Origin: Papaver somniferum
Taxonomy: Eukaryota; Streptophyta; Magnoliopsida; Ranunculales; Papaveraceae
Direction of reading: 5' to 3'
DNA: 64,000 nucleotides
NCBI RefSeq assembly: GCF_003573695.1
Contig: NC_039358.1
Coordinates: forward strand, 238,582,345 to 238,646,344
Each line of letters begins with the position of its first letter. The first letter of the stretch is position 1. The notes beneath the pieces are model-generated. The model was not told the origin of the DNA. It did not search any database and was given only the letters and a program-made list of their open reading frames with translations. The translations under genes were made by a program, and so were the position numbers. Shown piece after piece: positions 1 to 11,764 of the stretch.

Positions 1-96
1 TGAAGGTCAAATATTGATCTTTTAATACTCATATTTTCTCTGGGAATAACACATTTTTATATATGTACTCTAACTTGCTTATTCATACATCGCAGA

Positions 97-430
97 TAAA
101 GAAGAATTATCTTCAGAAGATTGAAGAATTAGAAACTCGCTTAGCTTCTGAAGAAAAAGATTTATCTGCTCGCAACTCTAAGTATCAACAATTGAAGAAG
201 AATTCATCATCATGGTTTCAAACAATAGCAATGATGCTAATCGTGCTCACGAAGCTGATGTTAAGAAAGTCTGTGTTGGGAATAACATACCTCTTACAAA
301 GTATAGATTTCCAGAAATCCCTGATAATGAACATATTTCTGATATTTCAGACAGTGAAGGAGAAGATGAAGAATCTGAAGAAGAACTAAATGGCTCTGAG
401 GCTGCGCGAGATGAAGAAAATGAAGATTAA
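97..430 (+). pseudogene. 3' end of antisense coiled-coil gene of element A
   Basis: After a TCGCAG acceptor-like site at about 91-96, the frame reads a coiled-coil segment (KIEELETRLASEEKDLS) and then needs a +1 shift near 205-215 to continue into NNIPLTKYRF and an acidic tail rich in E, D and S that ends at 428-430. The minus-strand sequence 39739-39344 in element B has the same order: KIEELEAENEELAKNFSSRN, then a DDHNIPHSDYP-type stretch, then a long acidic tail. The two are therefore homologous last exons of the same element-encoded gene. It lies opposite to gag of its own element. The frameshift makes it a pseudogene. The function is unknown; coiled coil plus acidic tail suggests a structural or interaction role. 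Confidence 0.75.
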
Positions 431-904
431 TCATTTTCAGTTGTTGTAAATTCTTCGCCTTCTGAAAATTTTCATGTATCCTTAAAAACATGCGTTTTAA
501 TATAAATTCCTTTTGTTCACATTCGTACCCAAAATATCATTCTCTCGCATGAATATGAGTCTATCAAATGGGGAAAATAACATTCCATTTGCATTCCCAT
601 TCTTTCCTCTGTTAATTGATACATTTTGATAGACTTCTATTTTATGAATTCTATTTTATAGTTCTTCACGCATTTGGTGCGAATGCGTTCGCAGTAATTG
701 TTTTCCCTGTGAATTCCTATAAAACAAAATTAGTTTTAAAATTTTATATTTCTCGTGAGGTCTTATTTTGCCTTCCTATGTAAAGCTCTTATCTTGCCTC
801 AATTCTGTGCAATGAGATCGCAGGCGGTCTTTACACTGTAATGTATCGACCCATTGACCCCATCTTATCTTTTTCTCGTATTATTTCCTCTTCAGTTTTT
901 ATCG

Positions 905-1450
905 CATAAATATGATAAGTCTTAATACTCCATTGAGTAAAAAGCCTCGTGACATTTACGTCTTTTGACACAATTAAGCTCCCTAATGGAGGTTGCCGTC
1001 CTTATATTCCCCCTGATTGCCCCTTCAAGGAAGCTTACCTTTACCGGGTTAAGGTTATGGCTCTTCCCATCTGGTTAATTCAGCAATCAGTTGATTTCGC
1101 AGTCTCACATCCCAACACCAATGAGGTTTATGGTTGCGAGACCGCACCCTAAGTGGGGTATTTTCGGACCGAGTGCATCATAGTCAGGACTTGTCAAGAA
1201 TGGAAAGGTACGCTCCAGACGCCCCCGGCACTCTTGACTCAATCGTGTACCTCGGCGCCCTGATCGAGTTTCTGCACTCCTTAGGAGATACTTTCTCACC
1301 TTAGTCTCTCAATCTAAGATTATTATCTTAGACTGAAAATTTAAGGTACCTCTCCCGGATGGGCATTTTCGTTTTTTCTCACCCCAAATCTCCATAACTC
1401 AAGTTCCAGGGTAAGTATAGCTTTCCCTTGAGTCATGCTTTCTAGGTTCT
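905..1450 (-). other. Conserved non-coding block of element A
   Basis: Read on the minus strand, this GC-richer stretch matches 38165-38675 of element B along its length, including GGAGTGCAGA, GGCGCC, GTCAAGAGTGCC, CCATTCTTGACAAGTC, CCCCACTTAGGGTGC and CTCCATTAGGGAGCT. No reading frame is kept in common, so it is not coding. It lies between the protease and the end of the antisense gene in both elements. A role in RNA packaging, antisense termination or transcription is possible but only inferred. Confidence 0.8.
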
Positions 1451-2024
1451 CCGATTATGACGTGCGATAGGTCTTACTTTTTTTCCTCTTGCATGTATGC
1501 GAACTAGGTTGCATGCCACATTCGAATTCCTAGCCAATCTGATTAAAATCACTTCTGGTGCCTTTTATTAAGGTCTTATTATAAAGATTTTAATTTTACT
1601 TTTCTTGACGTGGTATCACTTCATGAAACTAGAATTTGTCATTCCATTTTCAAATTTTGAGTTTATATAACTCTAGTACATAGATTTCTTATGAACTTGT
1701 TTCTCATAAAGAAAGACATTTGCATTCTCCATATTACTCATTTATCCCCTTCATTTTTTGTATCTTTTTAAGCTCGCAGAAACTGTTCAGAATACTATTA
1801 CACATACCCCTTTCAATCTTCTCTGTGCGATAACTATTCCACCATTTATTTTTGTCTTGAGAACACAACTTATTCCTCTGCATTTTTCCTCCTTCAGTAG
1901 AAGTAATATTTCTGGTTTGTTTAGTATCATTATCCGCAGAAAACCTTGTTTCAGTACTCTGCTTTTCTGTTTGTCCAACTCTCAACTATATTGTATCCAC
2001 CATTAACCTCTCAGCCCTTTGAAT
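1451..2024. other. Element A interior, no gene seen
   Basis: This AT-rich interior of element A lies between the protease remnant and the conserved block. Short open frames exist on both strands but none resembles a retroelement domain. Confidence 0.5.
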
Positions 2025-5000
2025 TTATGCAACATGTTTTTTCCAATTTCTTCTCTTACTCTCTCTTTCTTCACACTTTTCTATGTCAATTTCTTGACAA
2101 TTTCTACTTTCAATTGTATCTCCTCTTATAATACCAACACCTTGGGGTAAAGAAAACTTTATGCATTGATGAAATGTTGAGGCCACACCCAAGATATTAT
2201 GTAGCCATGGTCTTCCAATTAGAGCATTATAGGGCGATTCGACATCTACAACACATAACACAATATTTGTAGGCATATTCTGAAGAAGAATTCTCATAGT
2301 CACCTCACCTTTTGGCTTGTTTGCAGTTCCATGAAGCCATAAATTTTGTACGGTGAAGGAATCAATTCATCGTCCCTTCCACCCATGGTTTTATATGTAG
2401 AATAAAAGAGAATGTCAACAGAACTTCCAGGATCTATAAGTATTCTATTTATTCCCCAAGTGTTTTGCTTCATCTTCTTCATCGTCTTCTACTTTTGGTT
2501 TCGGATTAATTCCTAATCTCACTACTAATGGACATTCGTGCGATTCCCCTCCTCCTGGTGTTTCTTTTGCACTAAATGAGATAGTCTGTTTTTGCCAATC
2601 CTTCAATGGTGATATATTCGCAAGTTTAAGAATTTCCCTTCCATCAGCATCTCTCGCATATACCCTTCTTAAGACATTGTCATGGAAATCTTCTATACTT
2701 CTGAATGAATGTACAATTGAATTACAATAAAGGTTCTTTACTTTCGCACCTACTTCAATTACAAATGCATTCTTTCTTTTCTCCTTTGCATATGTATTTC
2801 CTCCCGATGGTGGTGGTGGTAAATTGTTTGATTGTTGTGCTAAGAAATGATCCAATTTTTCTTGTTCAATCATTCGTAATATGATTTTACTCACATTTCT
2901 GCAATTACTTGTTGTGTGACCATGAAAGCGATGATACACACAAAATTCTCTGCTTCTCCTCCCTGGTGGTGGTTCAAACCCTACATTATGTGGTTCTGGG
3001 ATTTCTTCCGTTAGGATGACATCTTCCCATACTTTATCTACTGTAGTGTTCAGCTTTGGCAGAATTATATGTTCCCATACTATCCTTCCAGTTGCTTGTC
3101 TTTTATTATAATATGGTTGTTGACCTTGTGAACTTTCTTGCGGATTATTCACTATTTGAATCTTATTACTACCTTCATGATTTTGAAATTGTCTATTTCT
3201 ATATTCTTTGTCAAATTCTGCTTGATCTGCACTACCCAGGGCTATTAGCTTTTTTTCCATTTCTGTAATATTCCTTCCTTGGTTTCCATGCGATGTACTT
3301 GCAACAACATTTTTCAGTCTTGGGAGTAAACTTGCATTTCCACCTTTCGCATCAGGTACCGCAACCAGGTATGACTCCATATCTCTTTGTTTCTCCTCAA
3401 GTGCTATGTACTCTTCTTGAAATTCGCGCAACTCTGACATTGTTATTATATCCTTTATCCTAAAGATTTGTGTATATAATAAATATGTTAGAAAAGAGAA
3501 TTAATAAATGCAAGAATAAGGTGTCGCTCATCCACTCGTCTTCCAATTTCACTACACATGGTTCTCCAGCGTGTTTTCAGATGACGCAAACTCTCATTTG
3601 TTCTTCTGCGAAGTCCAAATGCCGTCTCAATCCCTGGTCTTGACATATTATTGCTGATATATTATCCTAAAATAACGTTCTGTAAGTGGTAGAATGATCC
3701 AATAGATTCTATTGGTAGTCCTTCAAACTATTTCAGAGCTTCCCCTGCCAGGCTCGCAGCAAAATATTTACACATTACCGCATCGTTGTTTTCCCATTGT
3801 AGTAAATACCGTGTGTAAGCTTTCACGTGTTGAATCTCACAGGTGCTACCATCAAATATGCTAGTGAATGCTGGTAAATTGCACTTAGATGGTATCACTA
3901 CCCTTTGAATCTGCATTGTAAAGAGAGTTTTCCCAGCTTCCTCTACTGCTTCTTCTAATTGTCTTCTTCCACCATTTCTTTTCGCAGTCATCATTTCTCT
4001 TAATTCCGCCATTTCTTTAAGAATTTCTTCACTGAAGATTTGATCTATATCTTCTTGCATAGGTCTTTTCAATCTTGTTTGCCTCATTCTATTCTCATGA
4101 TTATTCTGACGTACTGCCTCTCATATCTCATATTCTTCAGCTTCTTATCTCCTTCTCCTACGCCTGTCAGTGTTCGTTTCAATCTGTGTTCTATCACGTC
4201 GTTCCTCTTCACTTGTGCGATCATGTCGATGTCTTAAAATTTCTCTCTCTTGTGGTGCAACCCATCCTTGCTCTATATCATTCATGAGATGACGTTCGCG
4301 CCGCCTTACTCGATTATCATGGTTATTTTGACGTAATGCTTCTTGCAATTCTCTCTCTTCAATTTCTTCCCTTCTTCTTTGTCTATCTCTTTCGTTCCTC
4401 ACACGTGTAGCTTCCCTTTCGCGTTCATTCTCTGCTCTCAATATTTCTCTTCTATGCAATATCATCTGTCCTCGCCTCCGATCCTCTTCTTCTCTTTGAA
4501 AATTATTATTTGTGTGATGCAGAAGTTCACGCGGATGCTCTTATCGATTATTTCTCAAATCTTGAGCTACATCCCTTCTCCTATGTTGATTATCATCTTC
4601 TTGCATGTTTTCTTCAATAGTTTCCATGTGTTGTTTTCGCCTAGTATCTTCTTGATTAAATCGACTTTGTTTTGATGAACTCCTGCTTGATCTTGACCTT
4701 GATCACATAGTACATCTCGATCTCTGTTCTTGCAATCTAAAATTCGCACTCTCTTTACTTTCTCTTTATCCTTCTGCAATCAATCTTTGTCTAAGCTCTG
4801 TAATTGTCATATTCTCATCATTCCCCTCAATTCTTCCTGTATCTCCAGTTCTTTATGTTTCCTCTTCAGTCTAACTTGTTTGCGAAGTATGAACACTTAC
4901 CCTATCATAATCAATATCATTGTTACGCTTTTGTTCATGCTGAGATCCCACTGGATTTTCGTTTGCTTGATTTTCTCCTATTCTGTCTTCTTGTTGGTCA

Positions 5001-5092
5001 AGATTTGTAATTCTTCTTCTTTCAGCAATTGTATTGCTCCTTCTGGTTGTTGTTCCCTGTTCAATAGTAGATCCAAGTTTTTCCATCTTCAA
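2025..5092 (-). pseudogene. gag-protease of Tat-like element A, decayed
   Basis: Read from 5092 leftward. A charged Arg/Glu-rich gag N-terminal region (5092-4145) leads to the gag core (4087-3728), which ends in an amber codon at 3730-3728. The frame continues beyond it as FEGLP but meets another stop. From 3440 to 2445 follow the rest of gag, a zinc-knuckle-like motif CVYHRFHGHTTSNC and a Pro-rich linker. Frameshifts near 2460 and 2310 break the aspartic protease: the active-site stretch LIDPGSSVDIL (at about 2430; DPG instead of DTG) and the C-terminal ALIGRPWL (about 2220). The same gag and protease order is seen in element B. The first amber codon is shared with element B. No polymerase follows. 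Confidence 0.85.
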
Positions 5093-5153
5093 TTTCCAGA
5101 TCTTACTTTTTCCAAGATTCTACGAATTTACTACCAGGATTTATCACCCAAAG

Positions 5154-5168
5154 CTGTTTCTGGCGCCA
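5154..5168 (-). promoter_or_regulatory. Primer-binding site of element A
   Basis: On the minus strand TGGCGCCAGAAACAG begins four bases after the LTR end. The TGGCGCC start is the usual form of a tRNA 3'-end complement in plant gypsy elements. Element B has TGACGCTAGAAACAG at the matching place, consistent with decay at CpG sites. I did not assign the tRNA. Confidence 0.7.
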
Positions 5169-5172
5169 AAAA

Positions 5173-5651
5173 TGTAGTTGCAGGAAATCCTACAACCACA
5201 CTCCAATGTATCTAGATTATTACTCAAGTAATCATAATGAATTCTTTATTAACTTTCAAGGATTATAATTGGATACAATGTATAACAATGACTTTACAAT
5301 GGCTTTACTTACTCTCCAAATAAACTTTCTCTCTCCTAGTTTCTTGTCTAACACACACTAAAAGATCTCTCCTCTTCGTGGTAACTTCCTTCCTTTATAT
5401 AGTGATTCCTCATAGTGGATGACAGCTAAGAGATCCATTATTTTCGGAATCACTGTGCGATACATTCGCTCATTTACAATCACTCATTCTCCCACAGAAT
5501 ATACCTCGCATAGAACATCACATCTTACTCGTGATTTCACTGTCATCATCCAATACGTCACTTCATTTTTGACATGTGCGATAGTCCTCGCTTACATAAG
5601 ATAATCCTTACTTCGCATACTTATTGATATGTGCGATATTCCACTCCTACA
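5173..5651 (-). repeat. 5' LTR of element A (479 bp)
   Basis: On the minus strand it starts TGTAGGAGTGGAATATCGCA and ends GGATTTCCTGCAACTACA, matching the LTR ends of element B (TGTAGGATC start and GGATTTCCTGCAACTACA end). TG...CA termini and the adjacent primer site define both edges. Confidence 0.88.
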
Positions 5652-6525
5652 GTTGTTGTTACTTTGATTAAGTGCAGTACTGATAAGAGTATTGCTTGCT
5701 TGGTTGTCTTTGGATCAAAAGAAATTTGAGATGTAAAATCTGGGGTTTCTTGAGTTTGTTGAGAAACCTTAGGCTGTCATGAATGAATGATTTGTAGGAC
5801 TGCAAAGTGTAGTAATGTTGGTAAGTGAAGTGTTTGCATGTCTATATTTGAATTGAGATGGTATGTGATATAGATTATCTGTGTTTACGCGACTGTCTTG
5901 CTTGGCCTCAGATATGGGTTTATCAAAGAGTTGTGTGTATTTTACACTAAAATCTGTTCTGGATGTACAGGTATGACCTGGAGGACGAAAGCGTTTCACT
6001 TTCTTTACCATGTCCTGATATGCCAACACCATAGTTGTCTCCCACGTGTCTGATGATTCCTACGACTACATATTCAAGGTAACAACTGAAATGCGATCGA
6101 TTCTTCTTAGTTTTTTGTTTTTATTCAATTGCAACATCCCCTTTTCATATTCTCAGAAATCTTGATAATGTACTGTTTCCTTTTATACATATGGTCGATG
6201 ATAGTAGAACAACAACAGACCTTGTGCTAGGAAAGGATGAAGACATAGAAAAAGTTATCAAGGCAACAGAAAACAAAACTAGTACTGTAGATAAGGAGGA
6301 AGATGCAGAGGATATTAAACAAGCAGGACTGCTGGTGAAGTTTAATGAGGTATAGTATGAGCTATGCGTACACACCTAATGAGTCTTTGATAGGGAGCAT
6401 GGTATGCGTCTGGTTTTGTACTGCAATTTTTTTCATATATCTGATTTTTTTTTCTGTTTGTTTGTCTCGGTTTAGGTACATCATTCAAATGTTTCCTATG
6501 TTGTTAGTTGCTTTCTCAGTTCTAG
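5652..6525. other. Unassigned flank, possible gene-fragment mosaic
   Basis: No complete gene is visible. A plus-strand open stretch at about 6190-6353 (VDDSRTTTDLVLGKDEDIEK... with a stop at 6352) looks exon-like in composition. An 87-residue minus-strand frame at 6032-5769 is open but unrecognised. Both precede clear fragments of known genes, so this may be the left part of a transposon that captured gene pieces. Confidence 0.35.
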
Positions 6526-6623
6526 GTTCGGCTGTGCGTGAAGCTGCTGAACATGATGCTCCTGCAATGATGTTGCAATTTAGTGGTGAGGGAGTGAAAC
6601 TTGTCCTTCCTCAGCTCCGTAAG
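6526..6623 (+). pseudogene. GCN1-like single exon fragment
   Basis: The stretch translates to SAVREAAEHDAPAMMLQFSG followed by EGVKLVLPQLRK. It matches the HEAT-repeat region of the eIF2-alpha-kinase activator GCN1 (ILITYHIA in Arabidopsis), where an REAAE...AMM..S..GVKLVLP.L segment is conserved. It is bounded by a TTCTAG acceptor and an AAG|GTAAAA donor, so it is a genomic exon copy with intron edges, not a processed copy. Only one exon of a protein of over 2,500 residues is present, and the flanks do not continue it. A captured or duplicated fragment is the simplest reading. Confidence 0.65.
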
Positions 6624-7300
6624 GTAAAATTCTAGATTTTTTTCTATTCAGCTGTTGTCAGGGATGATAATTTATCCTATGTACCTTTTGTTGGCTTTGT
6701 TAGATAATTCTAAAGCTTAAGACTTCGTTAAATAAGTTAGGAAGTAGAGAAGTGTGTTACGGCTTTTGCAGTTTTTCAGTGTTACTATAGCTATCAAAGC
6801 TAAGATGAGGGTATCTCAATTCCTACACAAAATGACACACTAATGCAGCATGTTGACAGAACCTGAAGAGACATTAGAGGAAAGAAATAGGAGTAAAATA
6901 AAAGGAAAGGATAAGAAAATTTGAAATGAGTGTAGACTGTAGAAGTAGATAGAAACAGAGGACAAGCCAGAGTAAATTCAGGGTAGAAAAAAGAACATGA
7001 GAGGGTAAGAAAATATGGTGACATATAGGTGATGAATTTTTTGTGCAACATAAGCAAGAAGAAACAGTGACCCACAATTGTTGTACGTTCAACTTATGAC
7101 CCATGAAAATATTAATTTATTCCTCAGCAGTTGCTCTTACTAACTTTTAAAAGGATCTTAATTTTTCTTGTTAAAATCAAATAATAGACTCAAGATTTTT
7201 GTTATTATCAAGCTGCATTAACATACGCAAAAGAATTCTATTGCATACTTTGATAAATGTGTATTATGTAACCTTCTATTGATGTGGCCTCTAACTGCAG

Positions 7301-7366
7301 GAACTTGGGACTGACATCAAACTATACACTCTGGTGTTTGGCGAATCTGTTCTGAACGATGCACTG
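7301..7366 (+). pseudogene. NHX-type Na+/H+ antiporter exon fragment
   Basis: A 22-codon stretch reads ELGTDIKLYTLVFGESVLND, then AL, then a stop. It matches the highly conserved transmembrane segment of endosomal NHX5/NHX6-type cation/proton antiporters (GTD.NLYALVFGESVLNDA). A CTGCAG acceptor directly precedes it. The similarity ends abruptly after the NDA codons. It is far too short to function. It lies between GCN1 and HSP70 fragments on the same strand. Confidence 0.75.
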
Positions 7367-7965
7367 TGAGATTTTAACTTTGGTTGATGACTGAGATTTC
7401 CCCTTTTGGAACGGAATTTGCAACTTGAAATTGCATTTACCGTTTTTAATAGAACTATTATTCATGTAATGAGTGTTAAATCAGTATGTTTGCTCTACAA
7501 ATTGGTAGACTCAGCAAATTCATTACAGGTTGTTCAATATATACTTTGATCTGATTGTAGTAAGACTGCAAGAATGTGTATTTGATTCAGACATGGAATG
7601 AATTTAATTCAGACATTGCTTCCTGTTTATATCACTTGTTGAATTTGAGTTACATGTGCAAAAATGGTATGGGTTACAGGTGCAGAAATGGAATGGAATA
7701 ATATTGTTTGTATAGGCTAGATTTGGGTTGAAAACATAGAGGAAATATCACTACTATTAAAACCTTGTCTTTTAAAAACCTTGTCTTTAGATCTCAACTT
7801 TTCAAAACTTTATGTTCTTTGAATGGGGGAAGATCACACTTTTCATCGCAGGAGAGTTGTTATCTATAAATCACCCTTTAGATTATACTGGCAAAGATCA
7901 CAGACAGCAGTACTTAGATCACACTTTTTAAGAATGATCCATGTATGTTTTCGTTGTAGTGTTTG

Positions 7966-9515
7966 GTCGAAACTGCAGAAGCTTATCTTGCTTCAGGTGT
8001 TAAGAATGCTGTTATTACCGTCCCTGCTTACTTCAATGATTCTCATCGTCATGCTACTAAGGATGCTGCCACCATAGCTGGCCTCAACGTAATGCGAATC
8101 CTCAGTGAACCAACAGCGGCTGCGTTTGCTTACGGTCTTGATAAGAAGGAGACAAATTCTGGTGTGAAGAATGTTCTTATTTTTGATCTAGGTGGTGGCA
8201 CTTTTGATGTTTCAGTACTTACCATTAACAAAGGTAAGTTCGAAGTTAAGGCTACGTCCGGAGATACCCATCTTGGAGGAGAGAATTTTGATAACAGGAT
8301 GGTCAATCACTTCGTGCAAGAGTTCAAGAGGAAGCACAGGAAAGACATTAGTGGAAACCCAAAGGCTGTTAGGAGGCTAAGAACACCATGTAAGAGGGCA
8401 AAGAAGACCCTCTCATCTACTACTCGTACAATCATTCCCGTTGATTCTCTGTGTGAACTATGAAGGAGTCGATTTTCATGTCCATTACTCGTGCAAAATT
8501 CGAAGAGTTGAACATGGATTTGTTCAAGAAATGTATGGAACCTGTTGAGAAGTGTTTAACGGATTCTAAAATAAACAAGAGCATTGTTGATGAAGTTGTG
8601 CTTGTAGGTGGTTCCACTATAATTCCCAAGGTTCAGTCTCTATTGCAGGATTTCTTTTATGGCATGGAACTCTGCAAAGGCCTCAACCCTGATGAAGCTG
8701 TTGCTTATGGTGCTGCAGTGCAAGCTGCTATTTTGAGTGGTCAGGGCAATAAGAAGGTGCGGGGCTTGGTGTTGGTGGACGTCACCCCTCTTTCTCTTGG
8801 TGTTGAGAAAAGAGGAGGTGTTATGAGTGTTGTGGTCCCGAGGAACACAACCATTCCCACCAAGAAGGAAAAGGTGTACCACCCCATCGAGGACAATCAA
8901 ACCGGTGTGCTGTTTCCGGTGTATGAGGGTGAGCGAGGCATAGCCTCTGAGAATAACTTGTTGGGTAGTTTCTCCGTAAGAGAGAATAACTTGTTGGGTA
9001 GTTTCGCCATAAGAGGTATTCTCCCCGCACCTCGTGGTGTTGGAAATAATACAGTATGTTTTGATATGGATGAAAATAGTATATTGAATGTATCTGCCAG
9101 GGAAATGGTAACAGGCAACTATAATCAGATTACAATTACAAATGACAAGGGGAGATTGTCTACGGCTGAGATTGATAGATTGGTTCGAGAGGCTGAGAAA
9201 TACAGGTTAGAGAATGAAGAACACAGGAGGAAGGTAGAGTCAAGAAACTCCTTTGAGAATTAAGTATGAAAAATCAAGGACATGGTCGATGATATTGGGG
9301 GGAACCTAGATCTGTATGATAAGAGTATGATCGAGGACGCTGTCAACAATGCCATCAAGTGGTTGGATAGCAACGAACTACCAAACACAACCACTACCAA
9401 CGACCAGCTGAAGGAGTTGGAAGAATATATGCAACCCTATCCTTGCTAAAAAGAGGCACCAGAAGGGTGGACCATCATCAGAAGCTAGCAATAATCGAGC
9501 AAGTTAGACTACAGT
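7966..9515 (+). pseudogene. HSP70 pseudogene 1 (5'-truncated)
   Basis: The sequence begins inside the ATPase domain ([15 protein letters not shown]) and lacks about the first 135 residues, the start codon and the first exon. It retains the phosphate-binding [10 protein letters not shown] (about 8190), [13 protein letters not shown], the lid-side [13 protein letters not shown] (about 8605; Arg of GGSTRIP replaced) and most of the substrate-binding domain. One frameshift lies at about 8455-8460 and a stop at 9261-9263. Beyond it, EDAVNNAIKWLD and a NPILAK-like end are still readable to about 9515, the last with an EQV-type remnant of the EEVD tail. A 51-bp direct duplication at about 8950-9015 repeats ENNLLGSF. 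The family is cytosolic HSP70, an ATP-driven folding chaperone; this copy cannot make one. Confidence 0.92.
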
Positions 9516-10764
9516 GAAGCTTCTTGTCTAATTTTGGTTCAACTAGTTAGAGTACATAAAAACTAACAAATTACAAGTTCGAATTTCTTAAAAAGTATGG
9601 AATCCTATCATCACTAAGATGTACCAGCAACCTGAAAAGAGGTGGTGCGCCATGGCGGTCCTTTAACAATAGATAGCAGTAATTAGTAGTCCCAAATCAA
9701 GATATGTGACTATCTTGTGCTTTCTTTTTTTTAGTATTTGCTCAACTAAATTTGTTGTCCTAGATTTTCATCTTTTATGTTTTTTTTGGACAACTATCTT
9801 TTATGAATTTGAGTTCAGTAATGCTTTAGGAACTCATGTTTCAGTCTTAAATTCCTTTATTTGATCTGCATATTCTGAAGACAGAGTTAGCGAAAGCTAT
9901 TAAAAAGAAAAATCATTCAAGGAAGAAAAAAAAGAAAAATGGGTAGTCTTTCTGAAAAATCCTAAATCTATTCCTACCGCATTTTCCGTGTGACAGTTGG
10001 TCGTTTTTCAGTAAATTCAACTCTGAAGTGAAGCACTTAAAATTTGGTATGAAGCACTGTCTGGTCGAGAGACTCGAGACCGAAAGAGGAACCCTTTTAT
10101 AGCAGGATTAAAATAAAATAAAATAAAATAAAAAGATTAGTAAGATCAAAAGAAATAACCTTATTTATGCAGCAGAACTCTGGTCAGAAAATTCTAGAAA
10201 TGCCCTAAACTGAAATTTTGATGGTGATCTTTACGATGCCCACCAGCACGGACAAAAGGAAAATTGGCCAGACATGTAAGCACGCCAATTTTTTCTAGTT
10301 TGGACATGAAAATGTAGATGAGGACAGTAAAAGGGGATTCTGGAATTTGGCCAACACCCAACTGTAACGATTCTCTCTATAAAGGATAAGAGAAAAATTT
10401 TCCATTTCCTTGCTGTTCAGAATCCAGATTGACTGTTCTGGGACTTTGGCATGTACTATTCTATCGAAGATGCGTGCAATTCGTCTTTGAATCTATACTA
10501 AAAGATAGAGTATGTGAAGGAGTCAACATATAGACTACTAAAACATAACAGTAAATACTCGTTTACTTTTTTCATTACAATTAAGATGCTACAGATTCAG
10601 GTAGTGTTTGTCTATACCTTTATCAAATCATGTATGCATTAATCAGGGAATAAGTTCCTCCAAGATATTGCCAAGACATTTTCTTTCTTTTCTTCTTCAC
10701 TTCAATAGATAAAGTGAACCAAAACAGGTTAGGAACTTACCAACTCAAAAGGAGCAGGATACCT
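9516..10764. other. Intergenic, no gene seen
   Basis: This stretch is AT-rich. A short HSP70-like scrap (PIITKMYQQP) is readable at about 9602-9630, perhaps a second copy of the C-terminal end. A pure AAAAT microsatellite of about five units lies at about 10110-10133. Nothing else is recognised. Confidence 0.5.
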
Positions 10765-11098
10765 CTACCATATCCTACTCGGTAGTTTGTTAGAGACAGC
10801 TCTTGCAGCCACTACACTACTACTTATATATACTTCAGCTTCTTCTGCAAAGTCTTTTATCCTGACTACTCCATTTCCCTGCAACAGTTTTTATTTGATC
10901 AGTATGAAATTAATCCAAAACCAACATAAACTCTTTTATCAATCTGAGGAGCTTCGAAATTGATGATTCAAGCAGTCCAGCTAGATATGGATTCCTGCAT
11001 AACACTGTGTTACTTGGATCCCTAGAAGGCTCCCTACTCTCATTGTCATCACTATGGTTCCAGTAATCTAAGGATCCCATAGTTTCAAGACTACTTTG
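10765..11098 (-). CDS. Two putative unassigned exons
   Basis: On the minus strand, an open stretch from about 11098 to 10930 reads SLETMGSLDYWNHSDDNESR onward to LLESSISKLLRLIKE. After a candidate intron, a second exon at 10878-10765 follows a TTGCAG acceptor, begins GNGVVRIKDFAEEAEVYISS and ends with TAG at 10767-10765. The composition is protein-like and the acceptor sites are good, but I do not recognise the family and the donor between the exons is weak. They lie downstream of the WRC gene on the same strand. They could be the end of a separate gene, an alternative 3' end of the WRC locus, or a remnant. Confidence 0.35.
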
Positions 11099-11764
11099 GA
11101 AACAAAATATTTAAATTTCTACCTAATTTTAAAGATCCTATGTTCCGTGTTCCTTTCCAAATGATCTAGCAGTTAGCAGCTGCCCCTTTAGACCAAAAGA
11201 TAAAATGATTCATAAAAGAAATAACGGGTGGAATTGTTATCAATAATGGATTAGGTGACAACATTCAAACAGAACAAGCAGCAGAGCATTCAAACAGTAG
11301 ATGTTCTATGAGTGCAAGTGTAAGGAAACGCAAAGATACATGAGAAAATCAATTCCAACAAAAAACGCAGTAAAGGTGTGAATAGATAAAGATAATCACA
11401 ACCAACCATTTAAAAAATTGTCAGAAACATAAACCTCGAAAATATGGTACTCATTAGTTGAATGTTGACTGCATACGAATGATATGTTGAACCCATCAAC
11501 ATCCTTAGGAGACTAAGACATGGCACCTAAACGAATTAAACACTTAAATATTGGACAACAAACACAGACAAGAATAACTTTCACCCTGATCAAACCGCTT
11601 CCACAAAACTTCCGAAAATAACCTGTCTGCAGATGATTTTTTGTGGACCAAGTAAAATTCAATTTTCATATACATAACATTTGGAAAACTCCAAGGAAAT
11701 CACAATTCCGATGCTTATAGAACAAAGTACAAGCCTATGCACATCTTATAATTTAGCAATTACC

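Larger units (their letters stand above)
1..5651 (-). mobile_element. Tat-like Ty3/gypsy element A, non-autonomous, right portion
   Basis: The element reads right to left. It starts with a 5' LTR at 5173-5651, followed by a primer-binding site, gag-protease remnants (5092-2025), a conserved non-coding block (1450-905) and the 3' part of an antisense coiled-coil gene (plus strand, 97-430). The same order occurs in element B at 33027-55267. I see no reverse transcriptase, RNase H or integrase motif in this part; the remainder lies beyond the left edge, so their absence is not proven here. The base next to the LTR start begins GTTGT (5652-5656), the candidate target duplication; its partner is outside the window. 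Family assignment rests on gag/protease type, the TGGCGCC primer site and the antisense extra gene, an arrangement known from Tat-lineage elements such as Grande. Confidence 0.85.
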
